From contig CM062814.1 in the NCBI GenBank assembly GCA_031772625.1, positions 819,586,757 to 819,650,756 of the forward strand: a stretch of 64,000 nt of DNA. Direction: 5' to 3'. Shown in pieces: positions 12,027 to 24,900 of this stretch. The notes beneath the pieces are model-generated. The model was not told the DNA's origin. It saw only the letters and a program-made list of their open reading frames with translations, and did no database searches. This DNA is from Pinus tabuliformis (Eukaryota > Streptophyta > Pinopsida > Pinales > Pinaceae). Numbering within the stretch: position 1 is the stretch's first letter; each line of letters starts with the position of its first letter. The translations under genes and the position numbers were made by a program.

Positions 12027-13142
12027 TGTTACACAATAATTTGTCACCGTCCCTGTTACCCCTTCTCTCGCACATTGGAGGACTTATTCCGGGACCTGTG
12101 AGAAGTGACATAACCTGAAAACACTTGCATTGTATCCCCCTGAGTATGTACTTCATATGCCCTGAAGACACCTTCTGCAAAATACCCATAAAAATAGCCC
12201 TTTTTCCATTGGCGCGGTTCCACTGTGTATCACTCGCGCCAATGGGGGAAATCCTCCAAATAGGGCGTGCCAGCTAGCGCTCTGTCTCAGAGTCGCACTC
12301 GCGCCAACCCAGTTGGGTAAAGTTTTTAACAAACAAACTTACGAAGGTTCTTCCTAACCTATTCATGAACTGATTCCATCTTGAGTTAGTTCAGTTGGGC
12401 TTCGAATCTCCATAGAAGGGAAGTAGTTCTCCACCTCTCATGGAAGCTTCTTAGTGATAAAGCCAATCCCATGAATCTTGTGGATGACCCTAACTCCTTC
12501 TCCTCTATCTATAAAAGCTTGTCCTTTTGCCTTTGACAAGTTAGTCTCCAAGTTCCAAATTCTAAGTCCCAAAGTCTGAGAATTGCTAAGCTTATGCTAC
12601 AAGAAGCCTTCTTCATGCCCATGAAGCTGAATCTTAAGTGAGGAGATTCTTGTCCAAGTAACCAAGGAGAGAGAGCCTTGTTCCCCATTCCCAACAAGCT
12701 TTGCAAGGCATGTGCTGCTGATCACCTAGCCAAAGGAGGATTTGACGTCAGAACTATGGTTGTATTCTTCTTTGTTGTTTATCAATAATAGACGACTATC
12801 ATTATGGTTCCACTCTTATTGTCTTTGTAATTATGATTGAGTTATATCCTTTCTGACTGATATATAGTTGCATCTATTGGATTTTATGCTTGCATTTGTG
12901 TCGTTCTTTGCATGTGCAGGTGTCCGTTCACGAGGATCGTGGGGATTGTGACCGGCCGGAGCAAAGGAACGGAAGCGACGACTCTTCTACAAATATTAGC
13001 GTTGGAATCCAGGTAGGCCCTCATCATCGGTCTTTGATTTGCAATTAGGAACCTGCGTGTTAGCGTTGTTTGATTGTTGCTAGACCCCATTTGGGCTAGT
13101 AGGGATCGCCTCTGTCCGCAGAGGGGATTTACCTTCACAACA
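12027..13142 (+). repeat. 3' LTR of element D
   Basis: Pairs with 4610-5725 at equal length. The right target duplication CTCCC follows at 13143-13147 and continues into CCTTTGGACTTGATGG, the complement of the Copia C polypurine tract region. Confidence 0.95.
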
Positions 13143-13946
13143 CTCCCCCTTTGGACTTGATGGCAACCATGTTGGTGTTGATTACTTCAAGTTGTAGAGC
13201 TTGTTAGATATATCAAGCAACACCAAGATACTCTCCCCCTTTAACATCAAGGGCAAAGGGTGGACCAAGATATTCTCCCCCCTTGAGATATACTATGATG
13301 TCCATGCTCCCCCTGAGTACATGCAGAGTCTACAGAGATATTTTTCAAAATAATAACATGACTCTATAACTCAACTATGTGAGTATGACCTTCATGTCAA
13401 TGACTCATACATACATCAATCGCCCAACCAAGTGCGGATATACCAAATGTTCATACATGACTAAAAAATTGCAATTATTACATCATCCTTCCCAGGCATA
13501 GGGGGGGTACAAATTACATCAAATGTCCAAAAGGACTCGTCAATAGACTATGACAGAAAGAGACATATTACACCATATAGCTTTACATGACCTAAATGGT
13601 ATGAAAATCTGAAACCATAGCTGAATTCAGTAACCATGATGCCAACAATGCATAATGTTTTTGAAGGCTAATGATCCCCTTGAACTTGTGCTACCTATGC
13701 ATTGTCAACAAATCATTCATCAAGGCACCTTCATCTGTCAAATAAACAATAATGAACAAAGCATATCAGCAAGTTGTAACCATCGATATCAGACTGAACA
13801 CCCATGTCAGAAACTAATTTTGAGTCTGACCCACTGTTTTTCTATCAGAAAAACATATACGCTCCTGCAGCCACAGAAACTCGCTTATATACATGACTCT
13901 GCTTCCTGAAACCCGCATATAGGAAACATTCCTCTGAAAACTGGAT
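13143..13946 (-). other. 3' untranslated region and polypurine tract of Copia element C
   Basis: Read on the minus strand, the RNase H frame ends at 13947. About 800 bases of non-coding DNA follow with three purine tracts: AGGGGGAGCATG near 13310, AGGGGGGAGAAT near 13275 and AAGGGGGAG near 13235. The last tract, CCAAAGGGGGAG, is at 13143-13154 and abuts the LTR. Element D inserted in that final tract, leaving its last two bases beside the LTR at 4603-4604. Confidence 0.75.
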
Positions 13947-16900
13947 TTAACAGTAGGATGATGCAAAAACTACTCCCATCTTTTGTTTGAAATATTCAAA
14001 TGTTTCTCTAGGAAGGGGTTTGGTAAATATATCAACAACCTGTTCTTTAGAGGGAACATACTCCAATTTAACCTTTCTTTCAAGCACTTGTTCTCGTAGA
14101 AAATGGTACTTAATGGGTATGTGCTTGGTCTTGGAGTGCATGACTGGATTTTTCGAAATACTAATGGCACTTGTATTATCACATAGAAGGGTGGAGAACA
14201 TGTGATTTGAATATCTTGCAATGTTTGCATCATTCAAAGTAGTTGTGTACAACAAGATGCAACAGCCACATATTCTGCTTCAGTTGTAGATAAGGCAACC
14301 GAACTTTGTTTCTTGCTGAACCAAGACACTAATCGTGATCCCATATAGAATTCACCTCCACTAGTGCTTTTTCAATCATCAACATTTCTTGCCCAATACG
14401 CATTTGTATATGCATGAAGAGTGAGATATGTATCTTTAGGGTACCATAGACCAAAGTCTGGATTCCTTGGAGATATTTGAATATTCTTTTTACAACCTAA
14501 AGATGTGATTCCTTTGGATTGGCTTGGAACCTTCCAACAATTCCTACTGCATGCATGATATTTGGTTTGGTACCTGTTAGATAAAGTAGACTTCCAATCA
14601 TAGATTTGTACACTGGTTGATTCACTGTAGGAGATTCATCATTAGAACTGAGACTACATCCTGTTACCGTTGGAGTACATACTGGTTTTAAATCTTCCAT
14701 TCCATACTTCTTCAGAATCTGCTTGAGATATTTAGTTTGTGAAAAAAAATGCCATCTTTTGTTTTTTTTACTTGTAGACCAAGAAAATAAGCTAGTTCAC
14801 AAAGTAAAGACATTTCAAATTCTTGTTGCATAACAGAAGCAAATTTCTGACTCATAGATTCTTCATTGCTGCCAAAGATGATATCATCAACATGGACAAC
14901 AATAATTAGCAGTTTATCATTCTCAATTTTTGTGTACAAGTTGTTGTCTGCAGATCCTTTTGTGAAACCTTGCTGTTGAAGATATTTGTCAAGACAATAA
15001 TACCAAGCCCTTGGAGCTTGTTTCAGTCCATATAGAGCCTTTTTTAGTTTACATACAAGCTTTGCATCATTTCCTAGAATGAATCCTTTTGGTTGTTCAA
15101 TATAAACTTCTTCTCATAAATCTCCATTAAGAATATGCAGATTTTACATCCATTTGATACATTTTGAATTTTCGAAAAATTTAAAGAGAAAGAAACATTC
15201 TTATGGCTTCAAGTCTGGCAACAGGTGCAAAAGTTTCTTCAAATTCTATACCTTCTTGTTGAGCATACCCTTTACAAACAAGTATTTCTCTGTTTCTAAT
15301 AACATCTCCATTTTCATTCAACTTATTCTTGAATATCCATTTTTTACCTATAAAATTTTTATCGTGAGGTCTAGGAACTAATTCCCAAGTATCATTCTTT
15401 TCAATTTGGTCATGTTCTTCATCCATGGCCTTAACCCAACATTCATCTTTGCTATCTTCCTTAACATTTTGTGGTTCTATGTAGGATAGTAATGCTAGAT
15501 AACTGGAAGCTCCTACAAGAGTTATTCTTATCTGTACTCTAGACCCTTTTTCTCCTAGAATTTGAGATTCTGGATGATTCTTTTGAACATACCTGGATGG
15601 AGCCTTTTCCCTGTCCATTGTATCTTATTTTGATGCTTCATTGGTTTCTTCCTCTATATCATTTCAATTTGATACATGAATCATTCACCGTCTTCCTCAT
15701 TGTCATCTTCCTTTGTTGATTTCACCTATTCTAGATTTCTACATGCTTCATCGATTACAACATCAATGCATTCAACAATTTTTCGAAGTCTCTTATTATA
15801 ACATTTGTACCCTTTACTTCTAGATGAATAACCAAGAAGTATTCCATCGTCTGCTCTGGGTTCAAACTTACCAAGTTTCTCATCAGTCTTTTTGATAAAG
15901 CATTTGCTTCCAAAAACTCTGAAGTGTTTTACAGTAGGAGGCTTACCATACCAAAGTTCATATGGAGTTTGATCACTATTTACCCGAACATGAGCTTTGT
16001 TGAGAATATTTACAGCAGTATGTGCAACTTCACCCCAGAAGGTGTCAGGAGTTCCAAATTCATCAAGCATAGCTCGAGCCATTTGTTGAACTATTCTATT
16101 CATTCTTTCCACCACGCCATTTTGTTGAGGAGTTCTGGCAACAGAGAACTATCTTTTTATTCCATGTTGTTCACAAAATTCAAAAAATTCATATGATATG
16201 AATTCTCCTCCCCTATTAGATCTGAGACATTTGATTTTTAGACCTAATTAATTTTCAACTAAATCTTTGAAGACTTTAAACTTTTCAAATGCTTCGTCTT
16301 TATGCTTTAGTAAACCAATCCAACACATTCTAGAAAAATCATCATTGAATAAAATGTAGTATTCTTCTCCACGAGGTGACTTTTTCCTTGTTGGTCCACA
16401 TAGTTCAAGAGGCTTACTTGCTTATCATTCTTTGGCATTGAATTGAACTCTGGTTTTCTTACCGAATTGACATGGTTTTCAAATGGTATTTTATGGGATG
16501 CTGATATCTGGAAGATCACGAACAGCCTTGAGCTTGCATGATTTTCTTATTTGAGAAAAACTCAAATGCCCCAATCTTCTGTGCCATAGCCAATTTTCTT
16601 CTGTTTTTCTTAGATAACATTTTTCTTGACCTCCTTTTAGTATATATAGATTGCTTGGAGTTCTTGTACCTTTGATTATGGTCTTTCCTGTGTCAAGCTC
16701 ACAAACCACACATTATTTTGATCGAAACACCACTTGATTTCCTTGATCACACATTTGACTAACACTCAACAAGTTATGCTTTAAACCATCAACATACATA
16801 ACACTTCCAGCTTTAACCTTTTATTTTAAATAAATCGAACCCTTACCCTTAATGATAGCGGGTGTGTCATTTCCAAAAGAAACCTTCTCTTCCTTTTCTA

Positions 16901-16990
16901 AAGCTTTGTAAAAAAGGAGTTTATCTTTATCACCTGTCATGTGTTTAGAGAATCCACTATCAATGTACCACTCATTTTCTTGTCCTTCTG
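13947..16990 (-). pseudogene. Copia pol of element C: protease, integrase, RT, RNase H
   Basis: On the minus strand the domains follow Copia order. The protease has WYIDSG and HMTGDKDK at 16990-16920. The GAG-pre-integrase segment has WLWHRRLGHLS at 16610-16570. The integrase C-terminal half is at 16115-15726 (MVERMNRIVQQMARAM, YELWYGKP). RT occupies 15618-14712 ([24 protein letters not shown], and VDDIIFG as the metal-binding YVDD-type motif). RNase H follows to 13947 (CDNTSAISISKNPV, KTKHIPIKYHFLRE, FTKPLP). Frames change repeatedly and stops occur, for example between 15618 and 15726 and around 15110. The polyprotein is dead but every domain is recognisable. Confidence 0.9.
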
Positions 16991-17012
16991 CAAATAGAGC
17001 TATGCCACATCT

Positions 17013-18767
17013 TTATGACTGAAGTTCATTCCTTTTCCATACCTTGGAATTTGATGATGTTTGTTCCTTTTGAATTGTTGGCCAAAATTTGCTCCTGCAT
17101 TCAGATTCTTCGTGACCAAAGTTATTACAAAATGAACATTCCATTTCATTTTCAAGAGGAGAAAAGTTATTATAAGAACTTTTCTTGATTCCTGTCACAC
17201 TCCTTTGTTTTCTTGCTTCTCTAGTCATGATAGTCTTGTAAGCAACACATTGAACAACTTTATGACCAAAGTTATGGCATGAAAAACATTGTCCATTAAA
17301 GAAGAAGTTTTTGTGATCATAAAATATTTTGGTGTTATTCACCTTTTGATTGGTGCTTCTATTGATGTTCACCCTTGGAGTAAAATGAGCATGATTTACC
17401 TGGGGAGTACCTTTAGGATTTTACTGAGGATTGACGCATTGTTCACTGGTTTTAGCTGCATCAAGATAGCTTCTGGTGTTGACTGAAGGCTTTTCTGGTT
17501 GGGATGTTTCTCCAGTGTATCCAAGACCAACCTTTATAAGCAGAGAACATTGAACCTTGATGATTTCACCTAAGGTTTTTGATCCTTTGGAAAATCTAAG
17601 ATTAAGAGATTTTGTCTTCTCAAGTTCTTTTCTTAGACCCACTACATCACATTCTAATTTTTCATTGTGATTTTCTCTTTTAGTGAGTTGATGTGTCAAA
17701 GTGTCTATGACCATATTCTTTTCTTCCAAACAAATTTTAAGTTGGGTAATTTCTTCAAGAAAATATTCCTCTTCTAAGGCATCCATAAAATCATCATTGT
17801 CATAAGCCATGACTAGTTTAAAATCTTGTTTAGATTCACCTTAATCACTATTAGACAAGCCATCACTATCTTCATGAGTATAATAAATTCTTCTATTAAC
17901 AAACTGTTTTCTTTTACCTTTTTCAGACTCCTTTCCTTTTTCATGATTATCTTTATGAGGACATTTAGCAGCATAATGGCCAACTCTACCACAAGCAAAA
18001 CATTTGAATGGAATCTTACCTCTGAATCTTCTGAAACCTCGTTGAAGCTTCTTTACAAAGTTTACCTCATCTTCTTCTGAAATATATCTTGATTCCTTGA
18101 GATATTCCTTTTCTTTTCCCTTTGCTGAAGCTTTGAAAGCAACTTCTCTAATATTTGATGGACCTCCTTTCCTCATTTCAAAGGCAGTTAAAATTCCATG
18201 AAGCAGAATAATAGTAACAGATTGAAGATCCTGCTTCTCTTCTATGGCAGATACTTTTGACTCAAATTTAGAAGACATAGATCTCAAAATTTTCTCTACT
18301 AAAGTAGCCCCCTTTATTTCTTCACCCAGATTCTTCATGCAATTTACAATCTCATCTACTCGTAAAAAGTAACTAGCAATACTTTCATCACTATGCATCT
18401 TGAGAGTTTCATACTGAATTCTAAAGGTTTGCAGCTTAGCATGTTTTACCTGTGAGTCCCCTTCGTAGCTCTGAATGATTTTGTCCCATATTGCTTTAGT
18501 TGCGTTGAGCTGCATGACTTTGACGAATTCTTATTCTGATAGATTTCCTAATAACGCTTTGATGGCTTTGGCATTGTTTTCATATGCTTTCTTTTATGCT
18601 GGATCTATGGGGACTGCTGCTGGATATTGGCATTCTCCTTCCACAATTGCTCAAACATCAACTCCAAGTGACTGAAGATGGGCTATGGTTCTTCTCTTCC
18701 AATATTCTAAGTTATTTCCGTTGAAGATTGGTGGTCTGATAGATCACATGCCTTCGTGATTGTTCAT
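17013..18767 (-). pseudogene. Copia gag of element C
   Basis: A probable start ATG lies at 18767 (minus). The N-terminal part has stops. The open segment 18515-17841 has a UBN2-type gag core (LNATKAIWDKIIQSYEG, LRSMSSKFESKVSAIEE) and a zinc knuckle CFACGRVGHYAAKC. The segment 17810-17421 is predicted to be coiled coil (EEITQLKICLEEKN...). The segment 17372-17013 adds two more Cys/His knuckles, CFSCHNFGHKVVQC and CSFCNNFGHEESEC. An extended, coiled-coil gag is typical of SIRE-like Copia elements. Confidence 0.85.
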
Positions 18768-18814
18768 CTTGAGAGATCTCCCTTCAGGCAATCAAGCTTC
18801 TTCTGAAGGACCTT

Positions 18815-18825
18815 CTATGATACCA
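18815..18825 (-). promoter_or_regulatory. Primer binding site of Copia element C
   Basis: On the minus strand TGGTATCATAG follows the 5' LTR after two bases. It matches the initiator tRNA-Met site TGGTATCAGAG with one change. Confidence 0.85.
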
Positions 18826-18827
18826 AT

Positions 18828-20802
18828 TGTTGGGAAAAATGCTGAGAGGGGGGCAGGGGGGGGGGGGGTTGGTGAATCAGTATTTTAAATTTCATAATAA
18901 TGATTTTCCTTTTCAAATAATATACACTACTTTATTGAAACGAACCAGCGTATGTCTGCGACTATAAAAATGAAACCAGTGTATATGTAGCAAATAGTTA
19001 ATTCATTGTCTTAAATCAAAGTGTGATACATTAACCATTAAACAGATGCAGTAAGAACAGAATAAATCAACACACATAAGCAACACATATGAACACCAGG
19101 ATTTTTCAGGTGGAAACCCAATGAAGGAAAAAACCACTGTTGTTGTCATCTCAGTCTTCAATCTTCTTATAATAAAAATTGTTTACAAATTTTGTAATGG
19201 TGCAGACTTTTCCAATACACAGGTATCTACCTGCTAAAGGCTACAACCTTCTCTCATTTTCCAGCTTCTACTGGAAGGGAGCTCCAATCCCCTTAGCTCT
19301 TGTACTAGCTGATATGTTTACCAGTATGTAGGCGCCGACCTACAAAAGGCTACTACCTTCACTCTTCCTCCAGGGACCATGTTTCATAAATTTTCAGATT
19401 GGATACTCCTGGTACACAACAACACAATATGAAGGCCACGTTTCATCAAATTTTCATACTGGACCCATTAGTAACATTGAAGCTCAAAATCAATCACCAC
19501 TACAATAACTGCATCTACCAGCAATTAGTCAATCTAAACAGTCAAATCATTGTCACAAAACACAGAGCTGAACCCGGGACACTGCATCAACAATCAGAAC
19601 CAACTGCAACCTCAAAAATCATATGTCATAATGTATACGCTACTTCAGTGAAGCCAACCTGCGAGTATACACTACTTCCTTTAACCAAACCTACGTATAC
19701 CTTCAAAAACACTGAATCATAAAAACCTCTGAATCAAAATTGTACCAACCAGAATATTTTGGTGATCTACTGTCAAAATATAGAGTTATAAACAGATAGT
19801 AGCAAAGATCACCCTTCTTACTCAATCAAACAATCAATCAGACTCAATCTCCATACATAGTCAGTTCTACTTTCATATCTAATGAAGACATCATTAAAAG
19901 ACAACAGTAAAATAGCAGCATTGATCAGATAGATCAGTCATCTCTGAACACCAAGATTTTCTTCTGCATATGCTACTTGGAGGTGTCGAACCAGCGTGTA
20001 TATGCACCTTCACTAAAGCGAACCAGTGTATAGATCTAAAAATAATAACTTAAAACTTCACAGTTGTTCCAGACTTCAGTCATACCCAGATCATAACATT
20101 TACAGGATAAAACATGTGTTAGCATTCAGATCTAGCCCAACAATTATCATATCATACAATGATAATTCATTGATCTCATAATCCTAATCCAACATTGTAT
20201 CAAAAGGTGCACAAGATATTTCAAATCATATCATAACCATAGCCGTTACAACATAAGATATACTTCAGATAGAAGTATTCATGAAAATCTCTTTCACTTG
20301 CACACTTAGCCCTTTGATCTTCTCCCCCTTATATAGTTTTAGCCTTTCTCAATACCTCGGACCAAAACAACACTTAGAATCTGTGGTATTCATAAACGGA
20401 ATCAAGTAGCTGTTATTCCACTCAATATTGTGGGCTAATACCATGGTATGGACCCTTGGTATTTATTTATCTTAATTTCCTTAATTTTCCATCTCATACG
20501 TTCTTTTACTCTTGTGAAAGTGCGTGCATACGTATACGCACTTTTTCTTCAGTGTACCCGCTTGTATACGCTACTTGGACTAGGTGAACCTGCGTATACA
20601 GCTTAAACTAACTTAAATCATTATTTTTCTTCAACTTCTTGATTCTGATCTGTAGTCCTTTGTTCCAACATCATGTTCTTCTGTACCATTTCCATGTTAC
20701 CTCTGAATTGACCTGTTATAATGTGAATTTCCCTTTATCAAATATGAACTGACCTGTGAGTGGGTTTCCATCAAGGACAACACATGTACCATAATGTCAA
20801 CA
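18828..20802 (-). repeat. 5' LTR of Copia element C
   Basis: On the minus strand it runs from TGTTGACATTATGG (20802) to TTTTTCCCAACA (18828), length 1975 bp. A poly-C/poly-G run lies at 18845-18870, close to the same end as in B (20887-20912). It carries GTATACGC-type units, for example near 20530 and 20570. The target duplication ACACA follows at 20803-20807. Confidence 0.9.
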
Positions 20803-20807
20803 ACACA

Positions 20808-20933
20808 CATAGGTACCTTTCAGTAAATTCACGTGCAAAAATCAGAATATGAAATGAAAATTTTGTGATTTTGAAAATACGTATTCACCCCCCCCCCCCA
20901 CCCCCCCACCTCTCAGTATTTTTCCCAACATGT
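20808..20933 (+). repeat. Remainder of the B LTR after the C insertion
   Basis: This continues the LTR that stops at 2646. It ends in a poly-C run and CTCTCAGTATTTTTCCCAACA, matching the terminal sequence of the C LTRs in the opposite orientation. The next five bases TGTGG are probably the right-hand target duplication in element A. Confidence 0.8.
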
Positions 20934-21311
20934 GGGAGCTACCTCCTAGGTATTGAGTTAGAGTAGTTTTCTTTATTTTTCACTTCATTTAGATTTAGAG
21001 TTAGAGTTAGATTAATTAATTGCATTTTTAGAAGTATCCTTATGTAGGAGAATCCTCATTGGTGTCTTATCCAATCCCTTAAGTCAGTATAAGGATTTCT
21101 TTCTTGCAAGCTAGTTGCAGGAGGGTAAATCCAATATCTCTCTTCTTGTTGATAAGTAATTAGGAATACCTCAAGTCAGTAGGAAGAGTGAGGGGTAGCT
21201 AGATCCATTTGAATTGGTCATAATCACCATCCCAAAAGGATAAGGGCTTAGTTGGGGCCCTAACTGGGTGATCTCCCAATTGTTGATTTCGATCATTTTT
21301 TTCTATCAACA
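20934..21311 (+). repeat. 5' LTR remnant of element A
   Basis: Matches 30250-30636 with many substitutions, including shared GTTAGATTAATTAATTGCAT and AGGATAAGGGCTTAGTTGGG. It lacks the first ~25 bases present in the 3' LTR, which lie left of Copia B outside the window. Confidence 0.8.
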
Positions 21312-21315
21312 ATTT

Positions 21316-21333
21316 TGGCGCTAGAAGGAGGGC
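21316..21333 (+). promoter_or_regulatory. Primer binding site of element A
   Basis: TGGCGCTAGAAGGAGGGC begins five bases after the LTR end. The TGGCGC start fits a tRNA-derived primer site of the kind used by Gypsy elements; the tRNA was not identified. Confidence 0.65.
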
Positions 21334-21379
21334 CAACGACAAGTTGTCCTTTGAAGTTTTTGTATTTTAAAGTTTTTAT

Positions 21380-21984
21380 TTGTTTGTATTGTCTCCTTCT
21401 AAACTCCCCATTTGGAGTTTCATTTATATACGTGCATATGCCACCACTCAAATGAAAATTGTAAGACACTTTTCGAAGGTAATGTTTAATGGTAAGAGTA
21501 AAGTTTTTGCATGTGATCATGTTTTTCAATTTATTCAAAAATTTTCAAATTCTACTTTTTATGATATTGATGAAGGTGTTCTATGTAGGATCTTTACTCT
21601 AACTTTCACAGGCAAATCCAAAAAATGGTGTGAATTGTTACCAATTGCCTCTATTAATGGTTGGGATGAATTTATTACAAGTTTCCTTCATGCATCCGAG
21701 TATGACACTAATAGGTATATCATGAACTTGAATATTTACGAAGGTTTGAAAATGAGTTTGTAATATATTTCACAATTAGATTCAATTTAATTTGTCTAAA
21801 ATTTAAATTTAAAGATATACCTTTAAATATCAAGTTAGTGGAATGGTTTCAAGAACATCTGATTTCCCTTCCTTGCATTCCAAATACTAGCAATGAACTT
21901 GAAAAGATTATTTATCTTAGCACATTTGTCATTGTTGAAGAGCCACTTGTAATTGATAGCATGGTTGAGAATATTCAAGAATAA
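21380..21984 (+). pseudogene. Gag-like remnant of element A
   Basis: The open segment ends at 21763. It includes FTGKSKKWCELLPIASINGW followed by WDEFITSF, the pattern of the Ty3/Gypsy Retrotrans_gag core (small helical repeats with a W and LP...I.W..F). After a stop and frame break the reading resumes with LVEWFQEHLISLPCI and EEPLVIDSMVENIQE to 21984. No zinc knuckle follows. The assignment rests on this one core motif and on its place just after the primer site. Confidence 0.55.
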
Positions 21985-24900
21985 ATTGTAGAAATTATTA
22001 ATGAGCTATCTCAATAAAGCATAAGCACATCCAACAATAATAACATTGATTTCGAGAGTGTTTCTATTAATAAATCAACTTCTCAAAATCAAAATAAAAT
22101 TGGTGTTCATAACGAAGAATAAAATCAGCAAGCAACAGAATTAGCAGACAACAATGCAAATTGAAATTTCAACAATGATTTCTTTGTGACAAATAATTCT
22201 GAGTTTTCTCATCCTGAAATTAATGTTGAGCCACAAATTTTGGGGTAGCCAAGCATTAATTTTCAGGAAAGTTTGATTAGTCAAATACATAATGATGAAT
22301 CTGAAATATGCATTAACAAACTAAAGACGAATTTACAAGTAGAGAAATTTTCATATTCATATCTTCAAATAGCTATTTCTCTCTTTATCCTAATATTTTT
22401 GTTGATTTTAATTCAATTGCTAATCATTCATTGATTGCTCTCTGCACAAATCCTATTTTAGAAAATAGAGGGGTTGCCATAAATTTAAAAAATAATGAAT
22501 TTCTAATTAGTTTTGATCAAGACAGATTCATTTAATGATCATGTTTTCAAGGGTAATGAGAATTACCACCATACTCCATTTAATTACTCTACTTGTTCTT
22601 ATGAAAAGGAAGTTAGTGCTAATGAAAATTGTTAAGTCATTTATGATAATGATTTTGAATTTAAAACTATTGAGTTGTCTCACTCATCATTGAATCCTCA
22701 TGGTTTGAACATTCAAAGTCAATCTATTTCTCAATATGAGAGATATTTTGTTAATCATATTGTTGCAACATATTCTCATCTTGAAATTATCCCCAAAATG
22801 TCACAATGACTGCAATTTTCAAGAAGAGAACCCATTCCAATTTTGTACTCTGATATTCTTCAAGTTTCCATTCATGGTCATGGTCATGAACCCCTTTCTC
22901 CTTCACAAGTAAATGCTAGTAATAGTTGTGATCACATTATTTTGGCTGATACTTGTGAGGAGAAAAATTGTGCAAATAAATCCCAGTTGTCTTGTAACAT
23001 TATTTGTAACGATGGTGTAAGTGATGATGTAACTTTATTTTACATTCTTTATTTATTATGGTTTGTTTCATATTTCCATTTTTCTTTTATAATTAAATTT
23101 TTGGATATCTTATGATGGAATTTTGAGTAGTCAAGTGTTGAGTACACACTGAGTGCGTTAGTAGAAACACATCATAATGAATTCCAAGGCCTGGATCATG
23201 AGAATCTTGAACTTCAAGTCTTTTGATTTCATTTGATGTTCATATCATAGCAAATCATTATTTATTCTCAAATATGTCTCCACTCTGATTTTAACCATCC
23301 ATTTGAAAAGTGTTTAGAAAATCCAGTCACATAGGAGATTTCTAATGCTCCTTTTATTGTACTTACTACTAACTTGTCTCAACAGGGAGAAATTCATAAC
23401 ATTACTCGGCAAAGAACTATTCCAACCATGATTTCATTTCAACAATTACATACTAGTTTTCATGACAGGATTGAATGTGGCTGGAAAAGTCATTTCTAGT
23501 AAGGTTTCCTGTAGATGATAAATTTATTTTGCTCGACTTATTAGAAATACAAGTACATAATCAGTTTAAGTTTTGTTTTAATAGTTTAATAGTAATTTTA
23601 TTTCTTTACTAAATTTTTAGGTATATATATGCACAGGTTTTAAGCTAATGGAATGGCTCCTTTGGAAATACAATTTTACTTCATTTTAGCTTACTTTGTT
23701 AGAATTGAGTAGGAGTAGGAGTAAGTTAGTTCAAATTGTGTTTCTTCTTGTTTTCTTTTAATAATGAAAGTATGAAATAAGTGAGAAATGAATATTTACT
23801 TCTTCTCGACAAAGGATGGTTGAAAGTATGTCAATAAAATATGTTCATGAACATGTTCAGGGTAGTATTCATCCATTCATCAAAATTTACTTTGCTTCAC
23901 ATATTTATGAGATGAATTATAATGATTATGTGTTTGTTCTTTGGATGCAGTTGAATCTTTGAGCATCACTCAGAGAAAATTGATCACAGAGGAAAAAGCC
24001 TTCGCTCACTACATGTTCTTTCAAACAATAAGGCTTCTAATCAAGTTTCAAGCTATGTGGGCAAGCGAATGATTGGAACAAAATTTACAGCAACAAAAAG
24101 TGTTGAAAATATTTGGCAAAGATCTATTAGTTAGCAAGAATAATCCATGTTGATTGTCATGTCCATGTGCATTCTAAAATTCCTCATTTGATAAGTTCAG
24201 TTCAGGTCATACCTTTTCATAGCATTTATCATGTCTCATGTCCCAAAGGTAATCATCCCGTACCATTTTGGTTGCACTCCTTTTATAAACCCCAGGACAT
24301 CTCAGTAAATACACGATGATTCCGTATGCACACCATATTTCATATGAGTTCCTCTTGCGCATTATTTGATTGTACATCGATTACCTCACTTTACATGTCA
24401 TCTCGAAGGAATTCACCCCAAAAGTTTTAGTGGATGCTCCCTTGGATTCTTCCGTGATTTTATTCTTAGGGTGACTCACCAACCATCGCTTCATTTTATT
24501 ATCGTGCACCATACTTACCATTGGTCCAAGTCGATGCATACATCTCTTACATGCTACATCCCCCCGCTTTCTTTTCCCCGCGGGATCCTTCGAAACCCTT
24601 TTCTATTTCTTTCGGGGTTTTGTTCTTCCGGGACAATGTGGATAGATAGGTCTCTTTCCTCCACGATATCCTCCTTACATGCATTACAAGTGTCATTGCC
24701 CAGTTATAATCGTCACTTTACTCTACCACGTAATATCGAATACATTACCCTAGAGAAATTGCAAAGTAGCTCCACTTATTCTTTCAGGATTTACCTTTCA
24801 GGGTGACACACACATCCACTTGAGCTTGCACATCCTTGCCTCCATTCATTTCTCTCCATCCACGTCTCTCCTCCATTACAATTAGTCGAATGTATTATTT

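Larger units (their letters stand above)
4610..13142 (+). mobile_element. Non-autonomous Tat-like LTR retrotransposon D
   Basis: Two 1116-bp LTRs (4610-5725 and 12027-13142) start TGTTACACAATAA and end TTCACAACA. The 5-bp direct repeat CTCCC flanks the element (4605-4609 and 13143-13147). A primer site beginning TGGCGACTCC follows the 5' LTR and a purine tract TTTAGGGGGCATA precedes the 3' LTR. The 6.3-kb interior has a 2.1-kb leader, one ORF (zinc-knuckle motifs plus retropepsin-like domain) and a 2.4-kb repetitive 3' region. No reverse transcriptase, RNase H or integrase is present, so it must be mobilised by another element. By eye the LTRs differ at about 30 positions (~97% identity), so it is fairly young. 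The Tat/Ogre affinity rests on primer-site type and layout. Confidence 0.9.
2647..20802 (-). mobile_element. Copia LTR retrotransposon C, interrupted by element D
   Basis: This is a minus-strand element with 3' LTR 2647-4602, 5' LTR 18828-20802 and TG...CA ends. It is flanked by the direct repeat ACACA at 2642-2646 and 20803-20807, the target duplication from insertion into the LTR of B. The 5' LTR is followed by a tRNA-iMet type primer site. Read on the minus strand the order is gag, protease, integrase, RT, RNase H, which defines Ty1/Copia. A ~0.8-kb 3' UTR and ~2-kb LTRs resemble SIRE-type Copia elements, but the lineage was not tested. Without element D it is about 9.6 kb. Many stops and frameshifts make it inactive. 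Confidence 0.92.

Noticed and set aside
20881..20912. Poly-C run as an assembly artefact
   Set aside because: A comparable G/C run occurs at the same place near the LTR end of element C (18845-18870), so it is a family feature, though exact length may be misread.
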